Below are positions 26,115-34,687 of a stretch of 64,000 bases of DNA, in pieces. The notes below the pieces were generated by a model. It was not told the DNA's origin, made no database searches, and was given only the letters and a program-made list of their open reading frames with translations. Origin of the DNA: JAWVFM01 sp963843315 (GTDB taxonomy: Bacteria > Actinomycetota > Thermoleophilia > Solirubrobacterales > 70-9). Position 1 is the stretch's first letter, and the number at the start of each line of letters is the position of its first letter. Where the stretch lies: assembly GCA_963843315.1 (NCBI GenBank), contig CAWJJU010000005.1, positions 248,001 to 312,000 on the forward strand. The letters are read 5' to 3'. Position numbers and translations under genes: made by a program.

Positions 26115-26777
26115 TCAGCGTGCAGTCGCGCCCCCCTCGGGCGTGCCTGAGCCGGTGCGGCTCGTCCGCACGTAGATGAGCGTCGCCAGCAGTCCCGCGA
26201 TGAGGCCGGCGAAGAACATGGCGTAGGTGATCCAGCTGTCGATCACCTGGGTCCAGAACAGGCCACCGAAGACGAGCAGGGCGCCGATGCGCCCGACCCA
26301 GTTGATCTCGATCTCCACTCCGCGGCGGATCGCGACCTCGGAGAGGCACAGCACGGCCACCTCGCGGGCGGCGACGATCGCGAGCCCCCATCGGGGAAGC
26401 AGCTCGAAATGCCAGCAGACGACGATCCCCGAGAGGACGCTCAGCCGGTCGATCACCGGGTCCAGCAGGGCGCCGAGCCGCGAGTACTGCCCCGTCGCCC
26501 GGGCCAGGAAGCCGTCGATGAAGTCCCCAAGGGTTATCCAGAGGTAGAGGAGCGCTGCCGGAGCGCTCCGTCCGTCGCCCGACCCGAGGGCGATGACGAG
26601 GTAGGGCGGGATGGCGAGCAGGCGCAGGTAGCCGACGACGTTGGGGATCGTGAACGGGCGAAGCGGCTCGCCCCGGCGGGTCTGGCGCGGCCGCGGGCCC
26701 GACCTGTCCAGGCCGGATAGGCGGCGAAAGCCCCGCGCGCGGGTCGCCGGCGGTGGCGTCGCGGGCTCGTCGGGCAC
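26115..26777 (-). CDS. pgsA: CDP-alcohol phosphatidyltransferase (PgsA-like)
   Basis: 220 residues, about six membrane segments. The complete CDP-alcohol motif D-x2-DG-x2-AR-x8-G-x3-D-x3-D reads DFIDGFLAR ... GALLDPVID near residues 80-105. It most likely makes phosphatidylglycerol phosphate or another anionic phospholipid. GTG 26777 is 8 nt after proS. A PgsA homologue near garA/Rv1828 is also seen in Mycobacterium, so the neighbourhood is old. Confidence 0.88.
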   Translation of the reverse strand: MPDEPATPPPATRARGFRRLSGLDRSGPRPRQTRRGEPLRPFTIPNVVGYLRLLAIPPYLVIALGSGDGRSAPAALLYLWITLGDFIDGFLARATGQYSRLGALLDPVIDRLSVLSGIVVCWHFELLPRWGLAIVAAREVAVLCLSEVAIRRGVEIEINWVGRIGALLVFGGLFWTQVIDSWITYAMFFAGLIAGLLATLIYVRTSRTGSGTPEGGATAR

Positions 26778-26785
26778 GCCGGCCC

Positions 26786-28471
26786 TCAGGACCCTCTGCC
26801 GACGCGGCCGGCGATCTCCGCGGCTGCGCCCGCGAGCGAGATCCGCTCGTCCTCCCCGCTCTTGCGAGCCTGGAGCTCGGCCTCGCCGTCCGCGACGGTG
26901 CGCCGCCCCAGGGTGACGCGCACCGGGCAGCCCAGGAGCTCGGCGTCGGTGAGCTTCTCGCCCGCCCCCGCCGCGCGGTCGTCGTAGACCACCTCCACCC
27001 CGGCCTCGCGCAGCTCCTCGTAGAGGCGGTCGGCGGCCTCGGTCACCTCGTCGCCGGGCTTGCCCAGGCCGACGAGGTGAACCTGCCACGGCGCCAGCGA
27101 GTCGGGCCAGACGATCCCGCGATCGTCGGCGCCCTGCTCGACCGCCGTGGCGGCGATCCGGGCAGGCCCGATGCCGTAGCTGCCCATGACGATGGGCTGC
27201 TCGGCGCCGTTCTCGTCCAGGTAGGTGGCGCCAAGGGGCACCGAGTAGCGCGTGCCCAGCTTGAAGATGTTGCCGATCTCGATCGCGGGCTCGATCTCGA
27301 TCGTGCCGCCGCCCGGCGCGGTGTCGCCGGCCTCGACGGTGCGCACGTCCAGCTCCTCGAATTCGAAGTCGCGCCCGGGGGCGATCCCGATCAGATGGGC
27401 GTCGGCGCGGTTGGCTCCCCCGTAGAAGCCCTCGCCCTGGATCGCGGCGTCCTTGATCACCGGGATCTCGGCCCCCACCGGGCCGATGAACCCGGGCGGG
27501 CCGAGCTCGGCCTCGATCTCCTCCGGCTCGGCCTGGCGAAAGCCGGCGCCGAGCGCGTTCTGGAGCTTGATCTCGTTCAGGCGGTGGTCACCGCGAATCA
27601 TCACGAGCACCATGCCGCGCCCGTCGACGATCACGGGCAGCGACTTCAGCGCCGCGCCCGCGGGCACCCCGAGCGCCTCGGCGACCTCGTCCACCGTCTT
27701 CAGCCCCGGCGTCGGCACCTCGCGCGGCTCGTCGAGGCCCGGCGGCATCTCGACGCTCTGCGGCTCGGCGGAGGCGACCTCGACGTTCGCCGCGTAGCCG
27801 GGCGCGATGGCGACCTCGTTCTCGCCCGCGGCGGAGGGCGCCATGAACTCGTGCGCGCCGACGCCGCCCATCATCCCCACGTCGGACTCCACCTGGTACC
27901 AGCGCAGGCCGGCGCGGTCGAAGATGCGGCGATAGGCCTCGGCGTGGAGCTCGTAGCTGCGCGCCAGGCCCTCGAGGTCGCGGTCGAAGCTGTAGGAGTC
28001 CTTCATCGTGAACTCCCGCGTGCGCAGGATCCCTGCGCGGGGCCGCGGCTCGTCGCGCTCCTTGACCTGGAGGTGGTAGAGGATCATCGGCAGCTCCCGA
28101 TAGGACCGCACGTCGCGGGAGACGTGGAAGGTCACAGCCTCCTCGTGGGTCATGGCCAGCACGTGCTCGGCGTCCTTGCGGTCGCGCAGCTTGAAGAGCT
28201 CGTCGATGTCGTAGCGGCCGGTGCGCTTCCAGTTCTCGGCGGGCTGGAGCACCGGCATCAGCATCTCCTGGCCGCCGATCGCGTCAAGCTCGGAGCGGAT
28301 GATCGCCTGCACCCGCTTGATGACCCGGTAGCCCGCCGGCAGGTAGGTCCACAGCCCCGCCCCCAGTTGGCGGATGAGACCGGCTCGCACCATCAGGCGG
28401 TGCGAGACCGCCTCGGCGTCGGCCGGATCGTCGCGCAGGGTTGGCAGGAAGTAGTTCGAGAGTCGCGTCAC
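26786..28471 (-). CDS. proS: Prolyl-tRNA synthetase
   Basis: 561-residue bacterial-type class II synthetase. Motif 1/2 region GLWTYLPAGYRVI and TREFTMKDSYSFD-like, an inserted YbaK-type editing domain (about 225-380), motif 3 GIGPARI and a C-terminal anticodon-binding domain are present. ATG 28471 begins at the conserved MTRLSNYFLPTLRDDP. Confidence 0.97.
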   Translation of the reverse strand: MTRLSNYFLPTLRDDPADAEAVSHRLMVRAGLIRQLGAGLWTYLPAGYRVIKRVQAIIRSELDAIGGQEMLMPVLQPAENWKRTGRYDIDELFKLRDRKDAEHVLAMTHEEAVTFHVSRDVRSYRELPMILYHLQVKERDEPRPRAGILRTREFTMKDSYSFDRDLEGLARSYELHAEAYRRIFDRAGLRWYQVESDVGMMGGVGAHEFMAPSAAGENEVAIAPGYAANVEVASAEPQSVEMPPGLDEPREVPTPGLKTVDEVAEALGVPAGAALKSLPVIVDGRGMVLVMIRGDHRLNEIKLQNALGAGFRQAEPEEIEAELGPPGFIGPVGAEIPVIKDAAIQGEGFYGGANRADAHLIGIAPGRDFEFEELDVRTVEAGDTAPGGGTIEIEPAIEIGNIFKLGTRYSVPLGATYLDENGAEQPIVMGSYGIGPARIAATAVEQGADDRGIVWPDSLAPWQVHLVGLGKPGDEVTEAADRLYEELREAGVEVVYDDRAAGAGEKLTDAELLGCPVRVTLGRRTVADGEAELQARKSGEDERISLAGAAAEIAGRVGRGS

Positions 28472-28552
28472 CGCGCGGCAAGGCTACTAGCGCGCATTGC
28501 TCATCCGCTGATCCCGGCGTCGAGTAGCATCGGCTCTCAGGGATGAGACAGG

Positions 28553-30115
28553 ATGTCTAGCTTCTGGAGCCGCCGATCGGCGTCGCTGGTCGTGGGCTTG
28601 GCGGGGAGCATCAGCCTGGTTGTCGGCGTGAGCCTTGCCGTGTCGAGCGGCCTCGGTTTCCAGGGCTGTATCGCGAATGCTGGGGTAAACGGCTGCGAGG
28701 CGCCGGCTCACAACTCGCTTTCGAAAGCCTCCGCCGTCGCCGTCAGCCCCGACGGCAAGAGCGTCTACGTCGCCGGCGGCGACCTCTTCACCGGCTCGCT
28801 CACCCGCCTCAGCCGCGCCGCGAACGGCTCGCTCACCTACGAGGGCTGCTTTGCAGGCGCCGGCGCCGATGGTTGCGCCACCCCCACCCATGACTCGCTC
28901 GTGGGTGCTACCGCCGTCGCCGTCAGCGCCGACGGCAAGAGCGTCTACGTCGCCTCCTACTTCAGCCAATCGATCTCCCACTTCGACCGCGCCGCCGACG
29001 GCTCGCTCACCTATCAGGGCTGCATCGCCAATGCGGGCGCCAACGGCTGCGCCACCCCCGCCAACGACTCGCTCGCGGGAGCGTATGGCGTTGCCGTCAG
29101 CCGGGACGGCAAGAGCGTCTACGTCGTCGCGGGGGCCGGCATGGGCGCCTCGATCTCCCGCTTCGACCGCGCCGCGGACGGCTCGCTCACCTACCAGGAC
29201 TGCATCGCCGATGGCGGGCTGAACGGCTGCGCGACACCGGCCCACGACTCGCTCGCTGGCGCCCAGGGCGTCGCCGTCAGCCGCGACGGCAAGAGCGTTT
29301 ACGTCACCTCCGGGACCATCGGGGCGATCACAAGCTTCACCCGGGCCGCGGACGGCTCGCTCACCTACGCGGCGTGCATCGCAGATGCCGGCGTGAACGG
29401 CTGCGCCGACCCGGTCCACGACACGCTCACGGCCGCGAGCGTCGCCGTCAGCCCGGACGGCAAGAGCGTCTACCTCGCGGCCCCCGGGCCTGACGCAATC
29501 TCGCGCTTCAATCGCGCCCCCGATGGGTCGCTGAGCGGACTGACCTGCATCGCGAACGGCGGTGCGGGGGGCTGCGCGGCCCCGGCCCACAACTCACTCG
29601 GGGGGGCCAACGGCGTCGCCGTCAGCGCCGACGGCAAGAGTGTCTACGTCGCCTCACTCTCAAGCAACTCGATCACCCGCTTCAACCGCGCCGCGAACGG
29701 CTCGCTCGCCCACGAGGACTGCGTCGCGAACGCCGGCGCGCACGGCTGCGCCAGCCCCGTCCACGACTCGCTGGACGCCGCCCGTGCCGCTGCGGTGAGC
29801 CCGGACAATCAGAGTGTCTACGTCGCCTCCTTCAACGGCAACTCGATCACGGCGCTGGAAAAGCCCCCGGAGACGAAGATCAAGTCCGCCAGGATCAAGA
29901 GCTCGAGGGGTAGCGCCAAGTTCAAGTTCTCTGCCGACGAGGCGGGCTCCACGTTCAGGTGCAGGCTCGACGGCAAGAAGCTCAGGTCCTGCCACTCCCC
30001 GAAGACCTACAAGCACCTGAAGAAGGGCCGGCATAGCTTCGCGGTCGTGGCAAAGAATCTGGCCGGTGGCGTCGACTCCAGCCCGGCGCAGAAGAAGTTC
30101 AAGATCAAGGGCTGA
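28553..30115 (+). CDS. Exported beta-propeller with C-terminal cysteine module
   Basis: 520 residues. A signal-anchor segment (about 12-33) is followed by about seven tandem repeats of roughly 50-55 residues, each with GC-A-x-AG-x-x-GC at its head and AVS-x-DGKSVYVA inside, a 7-bladed propeller of the YVTN/lactonase type. The last 75 residues form a separate module (TFRCRLDGKKL ... SC ... GRHSFAVVAKN) also found in the protein at 33577-34512. The repeats are near-identical at DNA level. Its function is unknown, probably cell-surface binding. Confidence 0.85.
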   Translation: MSSFWSRRSASLVVGLAGSISLVVGVSLAVSSGLGFQGCIANAGVNGCEAPAHNSLSKASAVAVSPDGKSVYVAGGDLFTGSLTRLSRAANGSLTYEGCFAGAGADGCATPTHDSLVGATAVAVSADGKSVYVASYFSQSISHFDRAADGSLTYQGCIANAGANGCATPANDSLAGAYGVAVSRDGKSVYVVAGAGMGASISRFDRAADGSLTYQDCIADGGLNGCATPAHDSLAGAQGVAVSRDGKSVYVTSGTIGAITSFTRAADGSLTYAACIADAGVNGCADPVHDTLTAASVAVSPDGKSVYLAAPGPDAISRFNRAPDGSLSGLTCIANGGAGGCAAPAHNSLGGANGVAVSADGKSVYVASLSSNSITRFNRAANGSLAHEDCVANAGAHGCASPVHDSLDAARAAAVSPDNQSVYVASFNGNSITALEKPPETKIKSARIKSSRGSAKFKFSADEAGSTFRCRLDGKKLRSCHSPKTYKHLKKGRHSFAVVAKNLAGGVDSSPAQKKFKIKG

Positions 30116-30743
30116 GCCCGGCCCTCGCCTGCTCGAGCAGGCGCTCGAAGCCCTCCCACAGCAGCGTCGTAGCGATCCCGGCGACCTGGTCGCGTGTGAC
30201 CTCGCGGTGCTCGAACCACCACTCCACCAGGCCGTTGGTCGCCGCCTGTGACGCTCGCGCGAGCATCAGCGCCGCGGTGTGGCGCTCCAGACCCTCGAGC
30301 TCGAGGTCCGGCGGCGCCCCGATCTCGATGAGGGCGGCGATCCCGGCCGTCGCCTCGTCGTGGATCCGTCGCCATGTCGCTGCGATCTTCGGATCGGCGG
30401 GCGGGTCACGGAACAGGAACCGCCAGACGAACGGGTCCTCCTCCACAAGGGTGAAGAAGAGCTGGATCGACTCCTGGAACATCGCGAGCGGCTCGCCGGG
30501 CTCGATCGCCTTGATCGAGCGGGCCACCAGCCCCTCTCCATGGCGCTCCAGCAGCTCGACCTGGAGATCGCGCTTGGACTGGAAGTGGTCGTAGATCACC
30601 GAGGCCACCACGCCGGCGCGGCTCGCGATCTCCCCCATCGACGCATCCGGGTAACCGCGTTCGGCAAAGACCTGCGTGGCCGCCTCGAGGATGCGCTCGC
30701 GGCGCTCTGTCGCGCTCAGGCGGCGTTTCTGGACTGCCTCCAC
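30105..30743 (-). CDS. TetR-family transcriptional regulator
   Basis: 212 residues. The N-terminal helix-turn-helix lies in ILEAATQVFAERGYPDASM and SVIYDHFQSKRDL. It starts with GTG 30743, immediately beside a perfect palindromic operator (30745-30762), and is divergent from the AhpD-like fusion gene. That layout suggests autoregulation and control of the divergent gene. The ligand is unknown. Confidence 0.92.
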   Translation of the reverse strand: MEAVQKRRLSATERRERILEAATQVFAERGYPDASMGEIASRAGVVASVIYDHFQSKRDLQVELLERHGEGLVARSIKAIEPGEPLAMFQESIQLFFTLVEEDPFVWRFLFRDPPADPKIAATWRRIHDEATAGIAALIEIGAPPDLELEGLERHTAALMLARASQAATNGLVEWWFEHREVTRDQVAGIATTLLWEGFERLLEQARAGLSP

Positions 30744-30744
30744 A

Positions 30745-30762
30745 ACCGAATTGTAATTCGGT
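30745..30762. promoter_or_regulatory. TetR operator 1
   Basis: Perfect inverted repeat ACCGAAT-TGTA-ATTCGGT abutting the regulator's start codon; binding here would block its own translation start or transcription. A second copy lies 36 bp away, centre to centre. Confidence 0.75.
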
Positions 30763-30780
30763 AACCTCCCGGCATTCGCA

Positions 30781-30798
30781 ACCGAACGTTCATTCGGT
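30781..30798. promoter_or_regulatory. TetR operator 2
   Basis: ACCGAAC-GTTC-ATTCGGT, one mismatch from operator 1, lying 17 bp before the start of the divergent gene and overlapping its probable promoter or leader. Confidence 0.75.
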
Positions 30799-30815
30799 AA
30801 CTGAGGAGGACGCCC

Positions 30816-31856
30816 ATGAACGCTTCCCCGTCAACCCCTCTGCCCCGCCCCGGAGTCATCCGCGCCGGCCTCTTTCTGCTCGGCCTGCCCCAGTTCATCC
30901 TCGGAGTCTGGGGCGTCTTTTCCCCGCGGGGCTTCTTCGACACCTTCCCCGGCAACGGCCAGCACTGGCTTCCCGCCTACGGGCCCTACGACTCGCATCT
31001 CGCGAGCGACGTGGGCTCCACGTTCCTCGCGATCGGCCTGCTCATGTTCATGGCGGCGTGGATTGCCGAGCGGCGCCTCGTCCAGGTCGCCCTGATCGCC
31101 TACCTCGCCTACGACATCCCCCACTTCGTCTACCACCTGGCCAACGACGGGGTGCTCGATTCCGGCGCCCAGGTCGCGAACGGATTCGCGCTGGGCCTCA
31201 GCGTGGCCGCCGCCATCGCCCTGCTCGTGATGGTCTCGCGGACCCCGTCCGGGTCCGTTCGGCTCACCGAGCCGGGGGGAACTGGAATGCGCCTCGGGCC
31301 CCCGCCGGGCGGGCCACTCACGCTCTTCGGCCGGATGTACGCTCGGCGCAAGTACGGGGGCGACGTCCGTCCCGTCGACGCGTTCGCGCATCATCGCCGG
31401 CTCGCGATGGGGTACGGCATGCACGAGCTGGCGCTCGAGTCTTCGCACCGCGTCCCGGAGCGTCTGAAGGCGCTGGGCGTCCTGCGCGCCGCGACGGTCG
31501 TCGGCTGCGAGTGGTGCATGGACTTCGGCTCGCACCTGGGGCGCGAGCAGGCCGGCCTCAGTGACAACGAGCTCCAGACACTCGCGCGCTACGCGGAGAG
31601 CGACGAGTTCTCCGACCTCGACAAGGTCGTGCTGGACTATGCGACGGCGATCAGCCGCACCCCGGCCGAGGTCGGCGACGAGCTGTTCGGCCGGCTTCGC
31701 GCCGAGCTCGACGACGGCCAGATCGTCGAGCTGACGAACGCGATCGCCCTGGAGAACTTCCGGGCGCGCTTCAACCAGGCGGTCGGCATCGAGCCGCAGG
31801 GCTTCTCCGAGGGCGCCGCCTGCGCGGTGCCGGCCGCCGTGCCCGCCGCCGCCTAA
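30816..31856 (+). CDS. Membrane domain fused to AhpD/carboxymuconolactone decarboxylase-like domain
   Basis: 346 residues. Residues 1-150 contain four membrane segments of a DoxX/SPW-like type. Residues about 165-345 are an AhpD-like all-helical domain with the redox CxxC in VVGCEWCMDFGSHLG. AhpD-like enzymes reduce peroxiredoxins; the membrane tether would place the reaction at the bilayer. A good GAGGAGG lies before ATG 30816. Control by the divergent TetR protein is likely. Confidence 0.85.
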   Translation: MNASPSTPLPRPGVIRAGLFLLGLPQFILGVWGVFSPRGFFDTFPGNGQHWLPAYGPYDSHLASDVGSTFLAIGLLMFMAAWIAERRLVQVALIAYLAYDIPHFVYHLANDGVLDSGAQVANGFALGLSVAAAIALLVMVSRTPSGSVRLTEPGGTGMRLGPPPGGPLTLFGRMYARRKYGGDVRPVDAFAHHRRLAMGYGMHELALESSHRVPERLKALGVLRAATVVGCEWCMDFGSHLGREQAGLSDNELQTLARYAESDEFSDLDKVVLDYATAISRTPAEVGDELFGRLRAELDDGQIVELTNAIALENFRARFNQAVGIEPQGFSEGAACAVPAAVPAAA

Positions 31857-31864
31857 AACCTCGC

Positions 31865-31910
31865 CGAGATGCGAACTCAGGCCCTTCCAGCGGCTCTTTT
31901 TCGCATCTCG
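31865..31910. terminator. Long-stem hairpin between the AhpD-like and GlsB genes
   Basis: CGAGATGCGAA pairs exactly with TTCGCATCTCG across a 24-nt loop that ends in a T-run. No U-tract follows the stem, so termination is possible but unproven. Confidence 0.45.
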
Positions 31911-31940
31911 CGGCGCCTTGCTCTCGATTAAGGTGCGGGC

Positions 31941-32207
31941 GTGGGCTTCCTTGCCTGGATCATTCTCGGCCTGTTCGCGGGCACCATCGCGCAGGCGATC
32001 ATCCCCGGCCGCACCGAGCCGCGCGGGTGCATCGGCTCGACGGCCATCGGCATCGTCGGCGCCCTGATCGGCGGCTATCTGGCAACGCGGCTCGGCATCG
32101 GCAAGATCCACCACTTCTTCGACCTCGGCACCTGGCTGATCGCGATCGGCGGCTCGGTGCTGCTGCTGCTTCTGATCCGCATGCTCAGCGGCCCGTCTCG
32201 GCGCTGA
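31941..32207 (+). CDS. GlsB/YeaQ/YmgE family membrane protein
   Basis: 88 residues with three hydrophobic segments and the family pattern WIILGLFAGTIAQAIIPG ... GCIGSTAIGIVGALIGGYL. Often called transglycosylase-associated, though no enzymatic role is shown. It starts with GTG 31941, with AAGGTG about 5 nt before it. Confidence 0.9.
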   Translation: MGFLAWIILGLFAGTIAQAIIPGRTEPRGCIGSTAIGIVGALIGGYLATRLGIGKIHHFFDLGTWLIAIGGSVLLLLLIRMLSGPSRR

Positions 32208-32219
32208 GCGAACCCTTCG

Positions 32220-33512
32220 TCAGGCGCGGGTGAAGCGGCGGCTCGCCGTGGGCGAGGCAGCCTCGTCCAGCTCGATCTTCTTGCCCTTCACGGGCTTCAG
32301 GAAGGGCTCGGCGGTGACGTCCTCGCCCGCCTCCTCCGCCGCGGCCTTCTCCATCGCCGCGATGCGCTCGGGCGTGAGGTCGCCGGCGTTCTCCTCCTCG
32401 ATCTTGCGCAGCCACTCGGCGCCCTCCGCCGACTTGCGCTCGTCGAACTCGACCCTGCCGCGATCCAGGGAGCGGTCGATCTCGACGAAGAGCGCGTCGA
32501 CGAGCTCGGCCTGCGGAACCTTGCGAAGCGGCTTGCCACCGGCGAAGATCAGGCCCTCGTTCTTGGCCCCGGCGATGCCGAAGTCGGCATGCGATGCCTC
32601 GCCGATGCCGTTCACGGCGCAGCCCAGAACGGCGACCTCGACCGGCTCGGCGTAGCGCTCGAGGCGCTGCTCGATGTCGGCGACGACGGTGTCCATGTCG
32701 AATTGAAGACGCCCGCACGTGGGGCAGGCGATCAGCACCGGGCCGCGCTCGCGCAGCTGCAGGGCCTTCAGGATCTCCCACGCCACCTTCACCTCCTCCT
32801 CCGCATGGAAGGTCGAGAGGCTGATGCGGATCGTGTCGCCGATCCCGTCGGCGAGCAGCGTGCCGAGGCCGACGGCCGACTTCAGCGAGCCAGACCATTT
32901 GGTCCCCGCCTCCGTGATCCCCAGGTGCAGCGGGTACGGGACCTTCTCCGCGAGCAGCCGGTTGGCGGCGATCGTGTTGGGGACATTGGTCGACTTGATC
33001 GACACCTTGAAGTTCTCGAAGTCCAGCGACTCCATCAGCTCGCAGAACTCCACCGCGGCCTGCACGAGGGCCTCGACGGGCTGGGTGCGCTCCAGCTCGT
33101 GCAGGTGCTTGGGCAGCGAGCCCGAGTTGACGCCGATTCGCATCGGCACGCCTGCGGCCGTGGCGCGCTCGGCGACCTCCGCCACCTTCTCGCGGCCGCC
33201 GATGTTGCCGGGGTTCAAGCGAATGCAGTGCGCGCCGGCGTCGATCGCCTTCAGCGCCAACGTGTGGTTGAAGTGGATGTCGGCGATCACGGGGATCGGC
33301 GACTCCCTCACGATGACCTTCAGCGCCTCGGCGTCCTTCTCGCGGGGGACCGCGACGCGGACGATGTCGGCGCCGGCGTCGGCGACGTCGGCGATTTGCG
33401 CCATCGTCGCCTCGATATTGGCCGTCTCCGTCTTCGTCATCGTCTGGACGGCAACGGGCGCGCCCCCGCCGATGGGGACGTCCTTCACCCAGATCTGGCG
33501 TTTAGAAGCCAT
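32220..33512 (-). CDS. ispG: 4-hydroxy-3-methylbut-2-enyl-diphosphate synthase
   Basis: 430-residue iron-sulfur enzyme of the MEP isoprenoid pathway, acting after IspF. The N-terminal TIM barrel has VRVAVPREKDA and HCIRLNPGNIGG; the 4Fe-4S ligands lie in IACPTCGRLQ and LGCAVNGIGEASHADFG. A C-terminal extension of about 60 residues (Glu/Ala-rich, after the conserved core) is longer than in Escherichia coli. ATG 33512 is used; GTG 33518 is also possible. Confidence 0.96.
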   Translation of the reverse strand: MASKRQIWVKDVPIGGGAPVAVQTMTKTETANIEATMAQIADVADAGADIVRVAVPREKDAEALKVIVRESPIPVIADIHFNHTLALKAIDAGAHCIRLNPGNIGGREKVAEVAERATAAGVPMRIGVNSGSLPKHLHELERTQPVEALVQAAVEFCELMESLDFENFKVSIKSTNVPNTIAANRLLAEKVPYPLHLGITEAGTKWSGSLKSAVGLGTLLADGIGDTIRISLSTFHAEEEVKVAWEILKALQLRERGPVLIACPTCGRLQFDMDTVVADIEQRLERYAEPVEVAVLGCAVNGIGEASHADFGIAGAKNEGLIFAGGKPLRKVPQAELVDALFVEIDRSLDRGRVEFDERKSAEGAEWLRKIEEENAGDLTPERIAAMEKAAAEEAGEDVTAEPFLKPVKGKKIELDEAASPTASRRFTRA

Positions 33513-33576
33513 GCGCACATGATGACAGCGGAGAAATTTGAACCTGGCGCACGCGCGCGGCGTATGCTCAGTGCAG

Positions 33577-34512
33577 ATGAGGAGGATCCAGGGGAAGCGT
33601 GCAGGGCTGCTGGCGGTCGCGGCGGGAATGGCGGCGTGGGTCGCGCTCGGCGCGACGGCGTTCGCCAGCAACCACTTGATCAAGATCCGCGAGGTCTACG
33701 CCGGATCAACAACGCACCCCAGTGACGAATACGTGGAGCTCCAGATGTACGCGCCCGGCCAGAACCTCTTTCACCTGGGGACCGAGACGCTCTTCTACAA
33801 TTCGACGGGCAGCCTCACCAACACGTTCCTCACCAACGGGAGCGTGCACTCGAGCGATCCCCCCAACAGCGCGAGTCAGCAGCGCGTCCTCCTGATCAGC
33901 CCTGGCGCCGAGAGCACCTTCGGGCTAACTGCCGGCTACGAGCTGCCCAACGCCACCACGATCGACAACGCCGGCGGGGCGGTCTGCTACGTGCCGAGCA
34001 CGATCGGCTTCGAGGACTGCGTCTCCTGGGGCAACTTCGACAACACGAGCGGCACGCCACTGCCCTCATCGACCGGCGGCAACGCCGATTCCGGGGGGAT
34101 CCCAGACGGCAGCGCGATCGCGCGCTCGATCGCCCACGGCTGCCCGACGCTGCTCGAAGCAAGCGACGACACCAATAAGCCGGCGGACTGGTCGAACGTC
34201 ACGCCCAACCCACTGAAGAACAGCGACACACCGCCCGAGCACCCGTGCGCGAACACGACGATCACGAAGGCGCCCAAGGCCAAGACGACGGATCGCACCC
34301 CCACCTTCAAGTTCTCGTCGACGGTCACCCCGGCGACCTTCAAGTGCAAGATCGACAGCAAGTCGTTCAGGACATGCCCGTCGCCGTTCACCAGCAAGAA
34401 GCTGAGCCTCGGCAAGCACACCTTCAAGGCCCGCGCCACAGCCAACGGCTTCACCGACCCGACGCCTGCCTCCGCCAAGTTCAAGGTCGTCAAGAAGAAG
34501 CACCACCGCTAG
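33577..34512 (+). CDS. Exported lamin-tail-like protein with C-terminal cysteine module
   Basis: 311 residues. A signal peptide (to about 32, cleavage near AFASN) is followed by a beta-rich domain starting LIKIREVYAGSTTHPSDEYVEL, which resembles the lamin-tail domain of bacterial surface proteins. The last 75 residues (TFKFSSTVTPATFKCKID ... SPF ... GKHTFKARA) repeat the module at the end of the propeller protein at 28553-30115. Function unknown. Confidence 0.8.
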   Translation: MRRIQGKRAGLLAVAAGMAAWVALGATAFASNHLIKIREVYAGSTTHPSDEYVELQMYAPGQNLFHLGTETLFYNSTGSLTNTFLTNGSVHSSDPPNSASQQRVLLISPGAESTFGLTAGYELPNATTIDNAGGAVCYVPSTIGFEDCVSWGNFDNTSGTPLPSSTGGNADSGGIPDGSAIARSIAHGCPTLLEASDDTNKPADWSNVTPNPLKNSDTPPEHPCANTTITKAPKAKTTDRTPTFKFSSTVTPATFKCKIDSKSFRTCPSPFTSKKLSLGKHTFKARATANGFTDPTPASAKFKVVKKKHHR

Positions 34513-34528
34513 CGCGGGTCGCCACTCG

Positions 34529-34687
34529 TCAGCGCCCGGCCCGGCGCGGAACGATCTCGTTCCCTCCGCGCTCGCCCGCGTAGACGTCCAGGATCGCCTG
34601 GTTCGCCGCGTTGCCGGCGATGAAGCTCTGGTTGGCCACCACGAGGCGCCTGCCGAGGAACCAGACCGGCGGCGAGAGCCGCCCTCC
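34529..34687 (-). other. Coding-like in-frame tail after the amine oxidase stop
   Basis: Directly after the amine oxidase TGA (34688-34690) the same frame stays open for 52 codons with strong GC3 to TGA at 34529-34531. The peptide contains VWFLGRRLVVANQSFIAGNA and looks like real protein. It could be a small separate gene using GTG (its middle has GTG GTG), a read-through tail, or the remainder of a gene whose stop is a sequence error. I do not recognise a family. Confidence 0.35.

Noticed and set aside
26753..28546. Plus-strand open frame opposite proS
   Set aside because: Full-length antisense shadow of a complete prolyl-tRNA synthetase with no motif of its own.
28640..29850. Regular short DNA repeats that could suggest a CRISPR array
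   Set aside because: They are in-frame codon repeats of a beta-propeller protein with about 150-190 bp periodicity and no unique spacers.
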